Below are positions 49,401 to 62,264 of a DNA stretch of 64,000 bases, one piece after another; positions within the stretch are counted from its first letter, which is position 1; each line of letters begins with the position of its first letter. Source of the DNA: Xiphophorus maculatus (Eukaryota; Chordata; Actinopteri; Cyprinodontiformes; Poeciliidae). Location: NCBI RefSeq assembly GCF_002775205.1, contig NC_036450.1, positions 19,098,479 to 19,162,478 on the forward strand, written 5' to 3'. Made by a program: the position numbers and the translations under genes. Below the pieces are notes generated by a model. The model ran no database searches. It saw only the letters and a program-made list of their open reading frames with translations, and was not told the DNA's origin.

Positions 49401-52400
49401 TGTAACTTGTTCATGTATGTAACTTGCCACTGCTGACCAGTGGCAGACATAGTGCTATGTCTACTTTAAAGTATTTTCCTTTCATGTTTTAACATATAAT
49501 GTGGAGAAAACTACATTACTATCAGCTTGTGTTATGAATAGCACTTATAGAGAGAACAATGTATAGATACCAGTGATTTCTGATTTGCAACTACATCACC
49601 CTCAACTTGGGTGTCACGTTATTCCAGCTTCCAACATCCAAAACTGATTTAACTGAGCAAGTCATCGTACACATGCAACCAAATCTACAGTGGAATAGTT
49701 TAGATAAGAAAAAAAAAACAAACAAACATTCACAAGCTAGAATGGGCCAATCATAGTCCAGACCTAAGTACATCAGAGAAAATATAAATGCATGCCACAC
49801 TTTTCAGATCTGTTGAGTTAAAAACTTGAAAACCATCCTTTTCCTTCCAGTTCGCAGTTATTCTCTACTTTCAGATACTTTGTTACTGGATCTCATGAAA
49901 TTTGAAAGAAACGCATTAAAAGTTGGGGATGAAACATGATGAAATGTAAAACAATCTGTTTTATAAGGCACTGTATTAAAATCATTGAAGAGTCCATCTA
50001 TAGCACACTCATTAGGATGGATTTGTCACTAAGGCAAACGCAATTTAAATCCTTCTCTTGCGTCTCCTATCACCTCACACATAACAGACTCAAACGTTTC
50101 ATAGATATATAGGAAAAAGATTGAAACACACAGTCCATTATGCAAGAACTTCACCTGCGATCAGCAGCATTTAGCCAAGGCCTCGGTGAAACAGATTTCA
50201 CTGAGGAGAAACATTCAGCTAAATGTTTGCAGAAAAACTTTCTCTAAATCTCCAAAGAGATCAGAATGTAAGAATGTCAAATATCAAATTTCCCCACTGT
50301 GGGACAATAAAAGATATTTCGGTTTTATTTTATTCTATTTTATCTTAAAGTTCTTCAAGATCTGTTTAACATTAGCAAAACTCTGCCTCATTATTAAAGA
50401 AAAACACACACAATTTGATTATATGCAACTGCTAACTGTGTTTTTTTTTTGTTAGTTTTTTTTTTGCAGCTTGTCAATAAATTTTATTGATGTATTTCCA
50501 TGCCTAGTTACTTATTTACATGTTTGCATTAACAAGCATAAAATAAAATAGTTTTTCTGCTGTTCTTCTGTAGAGATGACCTGGGAACAATTTTGTGGTC
50601 AATTTCCAATCGCTGATTTTCTAAATCTTTCATCTCTTTGTACCAATTTCATCCAATTACAAACGTCTCTTTAAACAACTAAATTTAAAATCTGCACTTT
50701 TTTCCCTTCTTTTAGGATACATTTCAGTAAAGCATGCTGCTGTGGTTTTAAAATAAAGAATACATATTTATGGAGTGGACATTTGAAATTGTTTTAAGCA
50801 GCTTAAATCAAACAAACTGTAAAGAGTAAGGTCTGTTTATTTGTAAAATAAATGGATCCTTAAAATGACTAAGATTTACGATTTTTTTATCATGTTACTA
50901 ATATTAAAAATAGCTAACTACATTGTCTCCTTCTGTAGCAACTTCTACACTGAAGAGAGTTGTTGTCAACACGAGCTATAGTGCTTAGGTATCGGATTTT
51001 CACTGCTCTCTTTCCAGTCATTTATTGTCTGACAATGGCAACTAGATGATTTATTTGACCATGTCTAATTTCTCGGATGCTGTGCATGAAAGTAAGTTTT
51101 TAAAATTGGGATGCACCGATCCAAAATTAATGTTGCCGTGTTGGTTAATAACTGATACTGTATACTTTTCCTTAAAAAGGACCATACTGCTCACATTGCT
51201 TCTCTGCTTCAGTTAGAAACCAAATAATCCTGTGCTTTATCACTGTCACAAGCAACGACAATATAAAATACATAAATTAGTAAAATCAACCCAGTTCTAC
51301 TTATCGGACCAATACAGGTTGTTGAAAACTGACTCCCTATTCTGAAAGAAATCACAATAATGAAGTTTCTGCAGAAATTATGCTGATGTTGCTGAGGGAT
51401 CTCCAAGTATCTATGACTGTACCAAGGTTTTAAAAAGTTACTGCTTCGAATCGGCTATAATCTTCAGTCAAGTTATTCCTTTGGATTCAAGAAATTCTAC
51501 TTTAGTTTGACCTTTGCTTCTATCGTTCATATGCTGCTGGGCACTGCCAATCAGCTGTCTGAAAGAAGGTAACAAACAGAGCTAACTACTTTTATAAACT
51601 ACTTTTTTTAGCGGGTTTTCTATATTTTTTGCTTTAGCCTATAAAATAACAAGTGTATGTTATAAATAACAATCACATAGCTTTGCCATTTCATTGTCTA
51701 TATAATGTTGTACCAATAGCAAAAAGCGTTACTTTTCTGTTATAAATAAAAGAAATTAGGTCATTTGTTTTGCACAAAGTTACATACTGGGAAAGTCTTC
51801 TACCAGCCCGTTCCAGCCTCCTACTGTACCTTTAAAAAGCTCAAATTAAAAGAAAAACAGCTGTGAAGAATAAAAAAGCATTAAATATTTGAGCTATACA
51901 TTTTACAACACAACAGAAAAAGCCCTGACGATGTTTGTGATCATTAACAGGATATAGCCAATAAAAAACTAAGGCTACATTAGCAATAAGAGACATTTGG
52001 CAGGAGTAGACGTAAGACATTTGTTCCACATGATGCTATTAAATCCCAGGTCTAAACAAGAAAAGTGTTTCAAGCAGACAAGGCATGCTGCACTAATTTG
52101 GAGCATGGAAGGTGGATATAGCTCACTCTCCGATCTTAGTCGATAAAAAAACCCGCTTCCCTTGTGGAATCCGGTCAAAACTAGTTCCCTTCGCTTTGCA
52201 ATTTCCTGTTTGTCCTCGGCTGCATCGTGAATGAATAAACACATTAGTGACAAATGTCTACTTCTTTCCATGGAGCAAAGCGAGCATGATGACAATACAG
52301 CGAGAGTCTGCAGGCAACTCCTCTGTCCTTCAGACTGATTCACATCCTATATGCTCCCAAAATTAGCTTTCCAAGATCTCCTGATTCAGAATGTAAGTCG

Positions 52401-54118
52401 TGGTGTGAATCATTTTGGCGAGTAGTTTCCATGATGCTTATGGTTTGCATGATTGGCATATGTTGGCAGGAAAAAGTTTTTTTTCCCCCCTTAAAGATTT
52501 CTTCTGTTTATGTGTTTTCAGCATACTTAAAGGTTTCTGATCATCAAACATATCTGCATGTGGATAATATCTAAAGATAGAGTTTGATAGAGTTCTAAAG
52601 CCTTAAAAAGAATTGTGATCCTTTTCACATAAATATCAAGGACTTTATTTCTTATTCTTACATTTTTTTCAAATAGGGTATTGTGCTGCTTTTTGAGATC
52701 TTCTAACCTACTTCATGTTGTCAAACAGGTTCTACTTAATTTGGGACAGGCAGTTTGACAAGTGAAAGTAATCCAAGATATGCTCAGTCTCAGTTAATTA
52801 CAGGCCCATGTTAGTTTTTAATAGATTTGTTTTCTTAATAAATCATTAAATCGCTCTTTGAAAGCAGCTTGTTGTGTTTACTTGGTTGATATTTGTCTGA
52901 TATTAAAATTTATCTGATAATCTTACAAAAACAAAAGAATTCTGTAAGGGGGTAACTAAGTTTTTATGACATTGAATATGTTAATCTGAAAACAAATGGA
53001 GCTGAATAGTTGGTGCCATAATGTGACTTAGTGTACATTAGAGTTACATTTCATTCTTTAAAGTAAAATATGCTCTGAAATGAACAAAGGTCACTTAAAT
53101 TATCTGACTAAGTGTACATCTTCCAGAAGTTCACAGCAAGAGTTCAGTGGGCGGTTCTCTTATTTGCTGAAACTGTGTTTCTGAACCCACCTCTTGTTCT
53201 CTCTTCAGTCATAATACTTTGCCTTCAACTCAAGCCGAGCGTTAACAAAATGTTTATAGTGTTTGATTCTGAGTCACGTTGTTTCCTTGTTGCACATTTA
53301 AGCAAAAATAATTTTTGGTGATGAAAAGAACGGAGCAGAAGACAAATACTGAAGCCGCTTCCACTTCTTCCTCTGCAAGTTACAGCTTGTCACACGAGCT
53401 GATGAGAGAATTTATAACTGCAGGGTGTTTTTAGATGTAGAGTTTGTTCTTAAGTCTTTTTGCAATCATTTCCAGCGGTTTTCTCAGAATTAATACCTGT
53501 GCGATGATTTGTTCGTGGTCAGTCATTTTGTGCCCATTGGAAGATGCATCAAAGCATAATGAGATTAAAGAGACGGATGGAAAAAAAACAAATTCATGCC
53601 TGACCAGATTAGGTTTGAGTCGCGAAACAATTGGCTTGATAACATCCTCAGACACAGCGAGCCACTTTGTGCTACAACTGCAAAAACAAAAGTTCCTCCA
53701 AGATGTGAAGTCCAGAGGAGGGATGGGTGAATTCAGCGTTAAACATGTTTCATTTGTGCAAGTACCCTGTGCTCGGTAAAATAATTTAAAAAAAAAAAAG
53801 CACAGTTAGCTCACTGGCAGAGCTGAGTCGTGCAAAGTCGTCCGATGAACAAGTTTTGCTTCAGAATGATCCCACTGTGGCATGCATATTTAACAGCAGC
53901 TTCCAGATTCTCGGCAACTTCGCAATCAGGAAAAGCTTACTAATCAATCGTATGTGTGGATATTCCACGTTCTTAGTTTTATGGTCCTGTCTGCTCCTGA
54001 AGCAGACAAGCTGTCAGTTTACTTTTGCCTTCACGGCCAATGCAGCTGCGTCTCTCTTTAAGGTTGTCCTCGCTTCAACAAGCCTCTTTAAATTTCCTAC
54101 CAGCATTTATGTTTTGGC
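46465..54118. other. phyhd1-lrrc8a interval, probably including a long lrrc8a 3' UTR
   Basis: 7.65 kb with no supported coding exon and, unusually for this window, few transposon signatures. lrrc8a is transcribed leftward into it. Minus-strand AATAAA candidates lie at 50478-50483 and 47476-47481, so a 3.6- to 6.6-kb 3' UTR is possible. phyhd1's promoter and 5' end should lie just above 46464. Open frames here lack similarity or domain features. Confidence 0.45.
48193..48317. repeat. (ACTC)n microsatellite, about 30 units
   Basis: A tetranucleotide run preceded by two CTCG variants. It creates a spurious THSL-repeat reading frame on the plus strand. Confidence 0.97.
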
Positions 54119-57100
54119 TCAAACTTGCTCCTTATCAGCCCTCCACAGATGCTCCTTGACTTCCGTCGGCAGCGTGTTGAACAGGTCTTCCTCCACCACC
54201 AGGCCGCTCTTCTTCAGCAGCCGGCACTCGCCGAGCTCCACAGGGAGGCACTCAAGACGGTTGCCCCTCAACTCCAGCTGGGTCAGCCCGGTGAGTTCCC
54301 CGAAGCGCGACGGCAGCGTCTGCAAGCAGTTGTTCCCCAGATTCAGAGTGCGGAGTTTCTTGCACTGAAACAGCTCTGGGGGCAAAGTCTCAATCTGAAA
54401 CGGAGAGATTAAAAAAGCTGTTGCTAGAGGAGTAACAGGAAGGCTTTGCTTGAAAGTTTTCATATTTTGTTGTGTTACAGCAAATGCAAATGCTTACAAT
54501 GTGAAAAATACAACATAACTGTGAGACAGTAGGACTATGTATGACTATGACTATACATTGTTTTAACATATTTTTGTAAAAGTTTTGGTTTTACAAGTGA
54601 AACTTCATTTCAGGGTTTCGAAGGGTGAGTGTCAAACTTTTTAAGTTTAAGGCTCTTCAAATGGTGACCCGAGGGCCACAAGAGGCCCAAAACCCATTTC
54701 CAGTTGGCCCAGACCAAGCATTTACTAGGAAAAACAATCCACATATTTGATTTAACTCTGTCTACATCCCCCAGAATACTGCGTTCTATTGATATTGATT
54801 ATGTCACGGTATATATTGATATTGATTTATTGCCCAGAGCTAGTTTATGTAACTGTAAAATTTACAGCAAAAAACTGTAGATTTAACCTCGCTTGTACTG
54901 ACAAATACTTACCTATTTTACCATTGTATCCAAATACAAACGTTAACTTTTGCATATTGGAGAAAGGCCAAAGATAATGTCTGTAGCTGTTAAATTTCTG
55001 GCCCATCTTAACATGTAATTTAGTAACCTATAGTCCCAGTGAGAATTCGTAATCTGACAAAGTTCAAGGGGTGTGAATACTTTTGCAAAGCACTGATTAC
55101 ATTAGTAAGCGATAATACATAAAAAAGCCAGCTGTTTCTGCTTCATGTCAGAATGAAACACAAACCAGACATGAAAACAGGCACTGTCAAAACAAGATAA
55201 AAGGCTCCTTAAAATGCAGCCTGCCTCTTTGAAGTCTCATTAAGCATGTAAATCATGATCAAAACAAGACCCAAAAAATAAATCCAGTGATATATATTTG
55301 TATTTATATTGTTCTGATTGCTCCAAGAAGTTGATTCTCCTATTTAATTTCAAACAAATCACAGCTAAAACAGATGGCATTACCATGAATTTCACTGTTA
55401 AAGCCTACTTGCACCTAGTAATATTCTGAAAGTGTAAACAAACTAAACGAAGAAGTACAAAAGATTGGTCCTGAGCTATTCGTGGCTGCTCACAGACCTG
55501 CTGGAGGTTATTTTCAGCAAGAAGCCACTCGAGCCAGCGCAGTAAAACAGCAGTAATAGTAGTGTTAACTGAAAACACACCATGTTGTTTGCACGCGGAG
55601 CTCAGAGCAGTATTTCTTGAGAAGGAATCAGATAATTCTTTATATGAATTCTATAACAGCATTTTAGCGAGTTAGATTTTTAAATCAAACGATTCCTATA
55701 TCATATGGGATACCACGGGCAAAATGACAGAAAAAAAACAATGATGGCAGTGTTGTAAAAAAGTGTTCTTTTACCTACAAGTTTGAGATCATAAATTATC
55801 ATTGAATTTAATTATTAATTCTGCTTTTTTAAGCCATACAGAGGTTGACTTGATTGTCTACTAGGATAAATTGTCCTGGTGTGTATTGTAAATGTTTTCT
55901 CTATATTTTCTGTCAGGATTTTCTGGTAGTGAGCAGTATTCATGGCTCCATAAAGAAAATTAGGCTGGCAAACTTAGAAGAAGCAAAGTCACCCCAGATC
56001 ATCACACTTCAACCATCGTTCCTTTTTCTGAAATGCTGTCTTAGTTTTAAACCCAATGTAACTGGAAGCACACCTTTCAAAATAGTCCACATTTGTGTCA
56101 TTAGTCCAAGGAATGTTTACCTTGGACTAATGATCATCAATATGAACTGTGGCAAATATGAAAGGGGTCTTTGTTTTCTTTTTGCTCGACAGTGGTTTTG
56201 GCACTGGAGGTCTCCAATGAAGACCATTTTTGCCCAGTCTCTTGTTTTTGAATCATGAACTCTAACCTCAACAAAACCTGAGGTCTTAAGCGATTTAGAT
56301 ATTGTTCTGAGTTATTTTGTGATCCCCGAATGAGTCATTTATTTGCTCCTGAAGTCGTTTTTGAAGGCCAGCCTCTCCTGGGAAGGTTCACTACTCCATT
56401 TGTTTTCTACATTTCTGGATAATGGCTCCTCTCACTGTGGTTCGCTGGAGTCGTAAAGTGTCAAAAATGGCTTTAACAGGTTCTACGTGAGTCATTTCTC
56501 CATTCTGAACTTTTGTGAAAGTTAAGAAAACAACCAAAGTGTTTAAGGAAAAAATAATGTCCTTAATCACAGTTACTCACTCTCTCTGGGTCAGGTTAAT
56601 CTGGATAGTTGTCATTTAAAAACTGGAAGGAAAAACTGCTGAAAACTTTGACAGCAAGTAACTTTACACAAAACTTTAAATTAGATAAATAGAAATGTTT
56701 CAGCTTCTTACCCTGTTTGCTGTCACAGCAAAATACTGCAGGTTTTGGAGGAAGCCGATGTCTGGGTGGATGCTCGTCAGATTGTTGTGGCTCAGATCCA
56801 AGAAGCGCAGCTTGCGACAGAAGAAGAGCTGGCTGGGAATCTTCTCGATCTTGTTCCTGTTCAGGTAGAGCCTCTCCAGGTTGGTGAGCGTTCCGATCTG
56901 GATGGGGATGTAGGCGATCTGGTTGTACCAGAGCTTCAGGCACACGAGGCGGTACAGGTGCTGAAAGCTGATGATCTCCTCTATCGTCTTCAGGTTGTTG
57001 TCCTTCAGGTCGATCTCCTGCAAGTTGTGCAAGCTGAAGATGGAGTGCGGGATGCGCTCGAGGTCACAGCGAATGAGCTCGAGTTCTGTCAGGTTGACCA

Positions 57101-58820
57101 TCTTCTTGAGGCTGTTGAGCACCATCAGCTTGGTGCCCTCGTTGTTAATGGACAACTTTTGAAGGTGCACGCCCACGTCGGTCACCACCTGAGGAAGCTT
57201 GGTCAGGTTGCTTTTCAGACGCAGCACTTTCAGGCTCTTGAGCTCCCGGAGCCCGTCGATCACGATGAAGCGATTGTTCTCGGCGCTCAGGTTTCCGGTC
57301 AGGTGAAGCTCGCTGAGGTTCTTCAGGCTGTAGATCCACAGTGGGATCTCCTTGATATCTGTGAACTTGATGTGGAGAGACTTGAGATTCTCCCTTAAGA
57401 AAGCCAGAGCTGGAGCTTCGATTTTAGCTGGAGTGTGGTAAAGCCACATCTCCCTCAGGTTGGAGAGCTGGGCAATGATGGGGGGTATCGTCACGTCCGG
57501 GATCAGCTCCAGCTTCAGGACCTCCAGCTCCACCAGATCGAACACCGTGTCAGGGATCCCGCTGAGCATGAAGAGATGAAGCTCCAGTTTCTCCTGGGAG
57601 TTCTTGGTGATTCGCTGCCTCAGCTTCTCTAACGTCCACTCGTTGTTGAGGTTCAGCTGCCTCAGCTTGTTCTCGCTGACCTCTGACAGGAACACGGCAA
57701 AGCGTTTGGAGTACAAAGGGTCATACTGATCTATCATGTGTAGCATGAAGGCAAAGTCGTTCTTGAGGTCGGGGATGTCACTGTAACTGCTCTCCTCGCG
57801 GATCGACTCAAAGGAGTAGCGTTTGAGGGAGCGTCTCACCATCCAGCAGAGCGTGTACATGCAGATGAGACCGTAAACTATAACCAGGCTAATGTAAAAA
57901 CAGGCCAAGATCTTGAAAAGAGTAGCCAATGGATGTGCACAATGAAACAGACGGTACCCTGTCAGTTTCTCCATGTTCACTGAGCACACCACGCTGAACT
58001 TGATGCAGCTTACATAATAGCCTGTGTAGCTAATTATCAGTATGAACTTGATTACTTTGATGATGGTCTGACGTATGTAAAGACGGTAGACTATGTCGCC
58101 TTCCTCAACGTGAATCCTGAACTTCTTCACTTTCTCAAAAAGCGCCTTGGCCTGCTCCCCTTCCTTTTTGTCCAAAACCCCAGTTTCAGAGCGATCCACG
58201 ATCCCCTGCTCGATCCTGGACTTTGTTCGCTGGAGCATGGGAATGCTGGCCTCGACATCCTCGCTCACGCTCGACGCCTTCTTATCCATGGAGCCGTTCG
58301 TTTTCCCCACCGGTTTGGGGTCGCTCTCCTCCACCACGGTTTCAGACAAAGCCCTCGTTGTCCACGGCGAGTCAAAGCACTTGAGGAGGATGGAGACAAA
58401 GTGTTCCAGTTTGGAGCTCGTGCGTGGGAATTTGAACCAGAAGTTGCTGCAGGCCAGGAAGATGAGAGTGTGGAGCAGCACCAGATAAGGGAAATATTTA
58501 GCAAACCAGTGCAGCTTGTTCTCGTAGCAGACGGCGTCGACATAGTTGTACTGGTGTCGATCCAGGTCGTATTGAATGCCTTTTGGCACTGGGGCGTAGG
58601 CGCCTGTCGCATTTGGCATGGCATCGCAAGTGTCGTTGAGGATCCACTTGCAAGGCAGGCAGATCATCTTGTCCTGCGTGACCTGAAGCGTCCCGCCGAA
58701 CACCGCGATCATCAGCATGATGATTGAGATGTAGTCGGTGAAAACGTCCCACCATGGCTTCAGGATGCGGTATGTTGGCTGGGTGTCAGCAAAGTACCGA
58801 AGCTCTGTGATGGGAATCAT
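54119..58820 (-). CDS. lrrc8a: lrrc8a, volume-regulated anion channel subunit LRRC8A (SWELL1)
   Basis: Obligatory subunit of the hexameric VRAC channel in the plasma membrane. It releases chloride and organic osmolytes on cell swelling. Two coding exons, 58820-56712 and 54394-54119, encode 794 residues (human 810). The order is: pannexin-like N-terminus MIPITELRYFADTQPTYRIL, TM1 about 30-47, first extracellular loop with C54, C57, C65 and C98 and sequons at N62 and N70, TM2 about 108-128, cytoplasmic loop, TM3 about 253-270, TM4 about 302-324, then leucine-rich repeats to the end (LFNTLPTEVKEHLWRADKEQ). The pore arginine aligned with human R103 is R88. The first loop is about 15 residues shorter than in human. 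The second coding exon starts at IETLPPELFQ after a TTTCAG acceptor, and the split position is in the last LRRs. A second teleost copy may exist, so whether this is lrrc8aa or lrrc8ab is not decided. Confidence 0.97.
54455..55100. mobile_element. DNA transposon derivative in lrrc8a intron
   Basis: The right end GGGGTGTGAATACTTTTGCA plus AAGCACTG is the complement of the common CAGTGCTTTGCAAAAGTATT terminus. The left part TTTTGTTGTGTTACAGCAAA matches the subterminal region. The interior shows a diverged insertion and no transposase. Confidence 0.55.
55780..56530. mobile_element. Probable decayed transposon in lrrc8a intron
   Basis: I recognise this stretch (for example GTCACCCCAGATCATCACAC, TTTTGGCACTGGAGGTCTCC and GGATAATGGCTCCTCTCACT) as resembling the coding remains of a repeated fish DNA transposon, read on the minus strand. 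No intact frame remains. The superfamily is not assigned. Confidence 0.4.
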
Positions 58821-61624
58821 GATGGTTTATCTGTAAAAGCAGAAAAACAAAATATTACTTATTTTTATTTGTTATGGCTTAGAGGAAATGAACAATTTGT
58901 TCCTCCAAAATGTAAAACATTTTTAGGAAAATGAATCTCAGTCCTAGCTTTCCACAACACATAAAACTTTTGCATATAGATAAATGTTATTTATCTCTTA
59001 GGTAAATAACAAATTGTGCTGGACAATAAATTGTCCCAGTATTTATTGCGATAAACAATAATATTGTTGATATAGAAGTGGGATCACTTTCAAGTAATAT
59101 ATTGGTAATGGCATAATAATGCAAGTTCACCCTCTTCAAGACCAATTTGTACAGAACCTTAAGCACCGGACCTGGAAGATTTCAAACATTCAAAATAAAA
59201 CACAACTAAAACCAATAAATAAAGTGGAAATAAAAATCACTATTTTATTTATCATGCGTTTAATTGATTAATTGCTTATTGTGACAGGCTTACTTATAGA
59301 AACATCTTCATATGTGTCTATTACTTCAAACATAAATCTTTTTGCCATATAATCATGGCATATATGATTATATGTTGAAGCGCAAAAGAAGGTTGCGCTT
59401 CAACAATGTGCAGTATGCACCAATATGCAAATTAGCCAGGTGTTCATTTTCTTACATCAAATATTGTGGTCTGCTGAGTTATGATAACAACAGAATAGAA
59501 GATACATTTATTCAGTCACCCCTAACAAAGTCATTTAGCCAAGATCCAGGTAATTCATCATAATTAATTAATTTATAGTTGTAGCATAATGCAAAGTTGT
59601 GAACTCACTGGAAAAGAGGAGTTATTAAACTAAAACTGGCTAATTAGAAAATAACTTTAAAGTACACTGACATGCTGAGCGTTTTTTCTGTTTTTTTATT
59701 TTAACGTTACCTCAGTGTGTTGTAGTTGTTGCATTAAGAATTCAGGAAATTGTGTAAAATTTTAAAGAAAGGGTATCTGAAGGACAGCAGCACTGAACAA
59801 CCTTAGGTTTTTCAGGTCGTTTAGCCTATATATTTTTATCTACATAATGCAAGATTTGATTTTCTGATACAATTCATGATGAGCAATCAACAAATCCTAG
59901 GCATTAAACTCCAAAATATGTATTGTCATCCTCACTCCATGCAGAACGTAGATCTTAGTGGTTGTCAAACTAGATGCAGGCGCATACATACTGAAGTTCA
60001 GACAATTTTCAAAATTAGCTTCTTTTTCTGTTCAAGTTTGGACCTTTGTCTTTATTTAAAACCCCACTTTACCATCTTAGAAAAATACATGGACCTTCAG
60101 ATGAGCTCTGTCAATCAGGTAACTCTCACTGACAAATCAGGGCTAAGAAAAGATTCTGATCTGACATCAGGAAACTGTTTAAATAGAAAATGACAAACTT
60201 TCTACTCAAAAAGGAAGTGAAACTTATCGTGCTGATGGCAGCTTAAAAAAACAGCAAACCTCTTCAGCTGTTCATTTATGCTGAAGCATGACTGGAAGAG
60301 AACAAGGAGGCTTTGCTAAGCAAATTAGAAATGCAGGACTGTCTGAGAGCTACCAATGCCAAGACGACAACAATTAAATCTTACAGTACGCTTATTTTAA
60401 CTTTCTCAATATCATTAACAGCCATTATAACTAATATTTCCATCTTATAAGACCTGCTTGCCCTTAATAAAGAGACACATATAAAAATGAAAGGTATGCG
60501 GATGGTTTTAGTTATCCAGATTCTCTCTGATTTGTCTTTAAGAATTGTAACATAATATATATGAACAGCATTCAAAATATTATTCCAGCAGTCATGCAAT
60601 AAGTAGTGATTAATTATTTATATAGCAAGCAGAGGCAACTTTATACCAGATGAGAGAGAAACCACTAACAAGGCTTTACTCTTATTTTTAAAAAACAGAC
60701 AAAATGGTTACAGAGTTACTCTGTAGATTTAAGCAAAAATAATTCAAATTCAAAAACACCTCATTGATCCAAAAGGGAAATTAAATAAGCCTAATAAGTC
60801 ATTCAAAAAAGTATCGTTAACTTGTTCTAGCCAAATTAGGAGTCACAGAACCTTCTATGTTAGGCTTCACCTCCCAGCAGCTGTTAAAATAGCCTTCAAT
60901 AAGATAATTCACATGGTATTAAACAACAAAACCAACTTTGTGACACAAATGGGATTCATATTCCAGAGTAATCCTAAGATTAGAACTACATCTGACACTA
61001 CACACAACATTAGGAATGTTTATACTGACAGTATGCCACACTGTTGATAAAGGGAACGAAAGCGAGCGGTGGAACTAGAATAAATAAACTTTGTAAATAA
61101 AGCTGCAAACTTGTACTGATATGTTCATGTAAACTATAGCAAAAAGGTTGTGTGATCTAAAAATGCATGACATTATCACAGTCGGCTTGTTATAAAATGG
61201 GACATAAAAATAGATTTCTTCTGCAAGAGTCTTATTGCTATCTGACAATATCGCTGCCTTTCTCCTGACACAGAACACAAGTTTGACTTTTGCTGGGACC
61301 AAGCAGCCCCAAAGGAAGATGACGTCATAAGTGTGTTCAAAAGGAGAATTTCAGAACTGGATTAAACAGTCACTCTGCTCGTGGATTTCCTGGTGCATTT
61401 CTTCTAAAATAGTTTCTTAGCTATTGTCCAGGCTGTGCTCCCCAGGCTAAGAGCAATGCAGGCAAGACCAGCCTTTAAAGCAGGCATGTTTTTTTGTTGT
61501 TGTTTTGTTTTGTTTTACAGTTGATCAATTTCACTTGTCTACACCAGTTACAATTACAAAATTAACTTGGTTTTTTATAAACTTAGTTTTTATAAAAACA
61601 GTTTTTTCCAGTTTTTATATTCAG

Positions 61625-61880
61625 ATTATATGAAAAATACTTCATTTATCCCAAAGGAAAAAAACATATTGTTAGATGGTGATGCTGATGCTGAAGACAG
61701 GAAAGATCTCCTGTGGCAGTCAGTCTGGAAATGACAGAAGAAGGCCTCTGACTGAAGACATTGTTGCTGTATGTCAATCTTAAAGTGCAATAATTGTTGG
61801 CCAATACATTGCAAGAGTTGTGAACTTGCATTTTCCATGCTAACATAATATTTGGCCAGTTGGGCAGAGTGTCATGGCAG
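61625..61880. mobile_element. Retroposon 3'-end fragment, second copy
   Basis: TACTTCATTTATCCCAAAGG followed by AGATCTCCTGTGGCAGTC and CCTCTGACTGAAGACA, the same order as in 26820-26970. Diverged, with no coding capacity. Confidence 0.5.
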
Positions 61881-62109
61881 CAAATGCAAACACCAGACCA
61901 AAATGACAATGCTCCAAAATGCTAAAGGTCACAGAGAGAGAGAAGCACGGATGAGAAAAAAACAAAAACAAAATGGGAATATATCGCCACTAATATTGTT
62001 ATCGCAATATTTACTAATATTATCATAAAATATTCTACTTGTTGGCAAGCGCTGCTGATCCATTGCATTTGCTTTTGCCGCTCCTCTTTAAATCTTTGTC
62101 TGGCCCTAT

Positions 62110-62262
62110 TGTTAAAAAGTTGGATAAATTATATGATATAATAATATGATACTATATGATGTGATATATCATATATTTGATATATCACACCAATCATATA
62201 TAAAACATGTAATATATTATATATGATACAATATATATATAATCTCTTATATTATGTATATC
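62110..62262. repeat. TA-rich tract (GATATATCATATAT type)
   Basis: AT-only imperfect palindromes. The same type of sequence continues at 63539-63576 and 63801-63840, so the two transposons between them appear to have inserted into one TA-rich tract. Confidence 0.7.
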
Positions 62263-62264
62263 AT

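Larger units (their letters stand above)
58831..62264. other. lrrc8a upstream/5' intron DNA
   Basis: The coding exon is preceded on the minus strand by an acceptor (TTTTACAG at 58831-58838), so at least one noncoding 5' exon lies further right, possibly outside the window. No coding sequence is seen. It holds fragments of the TIR family of 62265 (near 59003-59130), retroposon tails (60745-60790 and 61625-61770) and a small hairpin at 59374-59404. Confidence 0.5.

Noticed and set aside
55854-56258. 134-codon plus-strand frame as a gene
   Set aside because: It falls in repeat-like sequence resembling a decayed transposon on the opposite strand; no domain is visible.
56745-57398. 217-codon plus-strand open frame
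   Set aside because: Antisense shadow of the lrrc8a leucine-rich repeats; no family resemblance and no splice or start logic of its own.
58110-58727. 205-codon plus-strand open frame
   Set aside because: Antisense shadow of the lrrc8a N-terminal coding exon.
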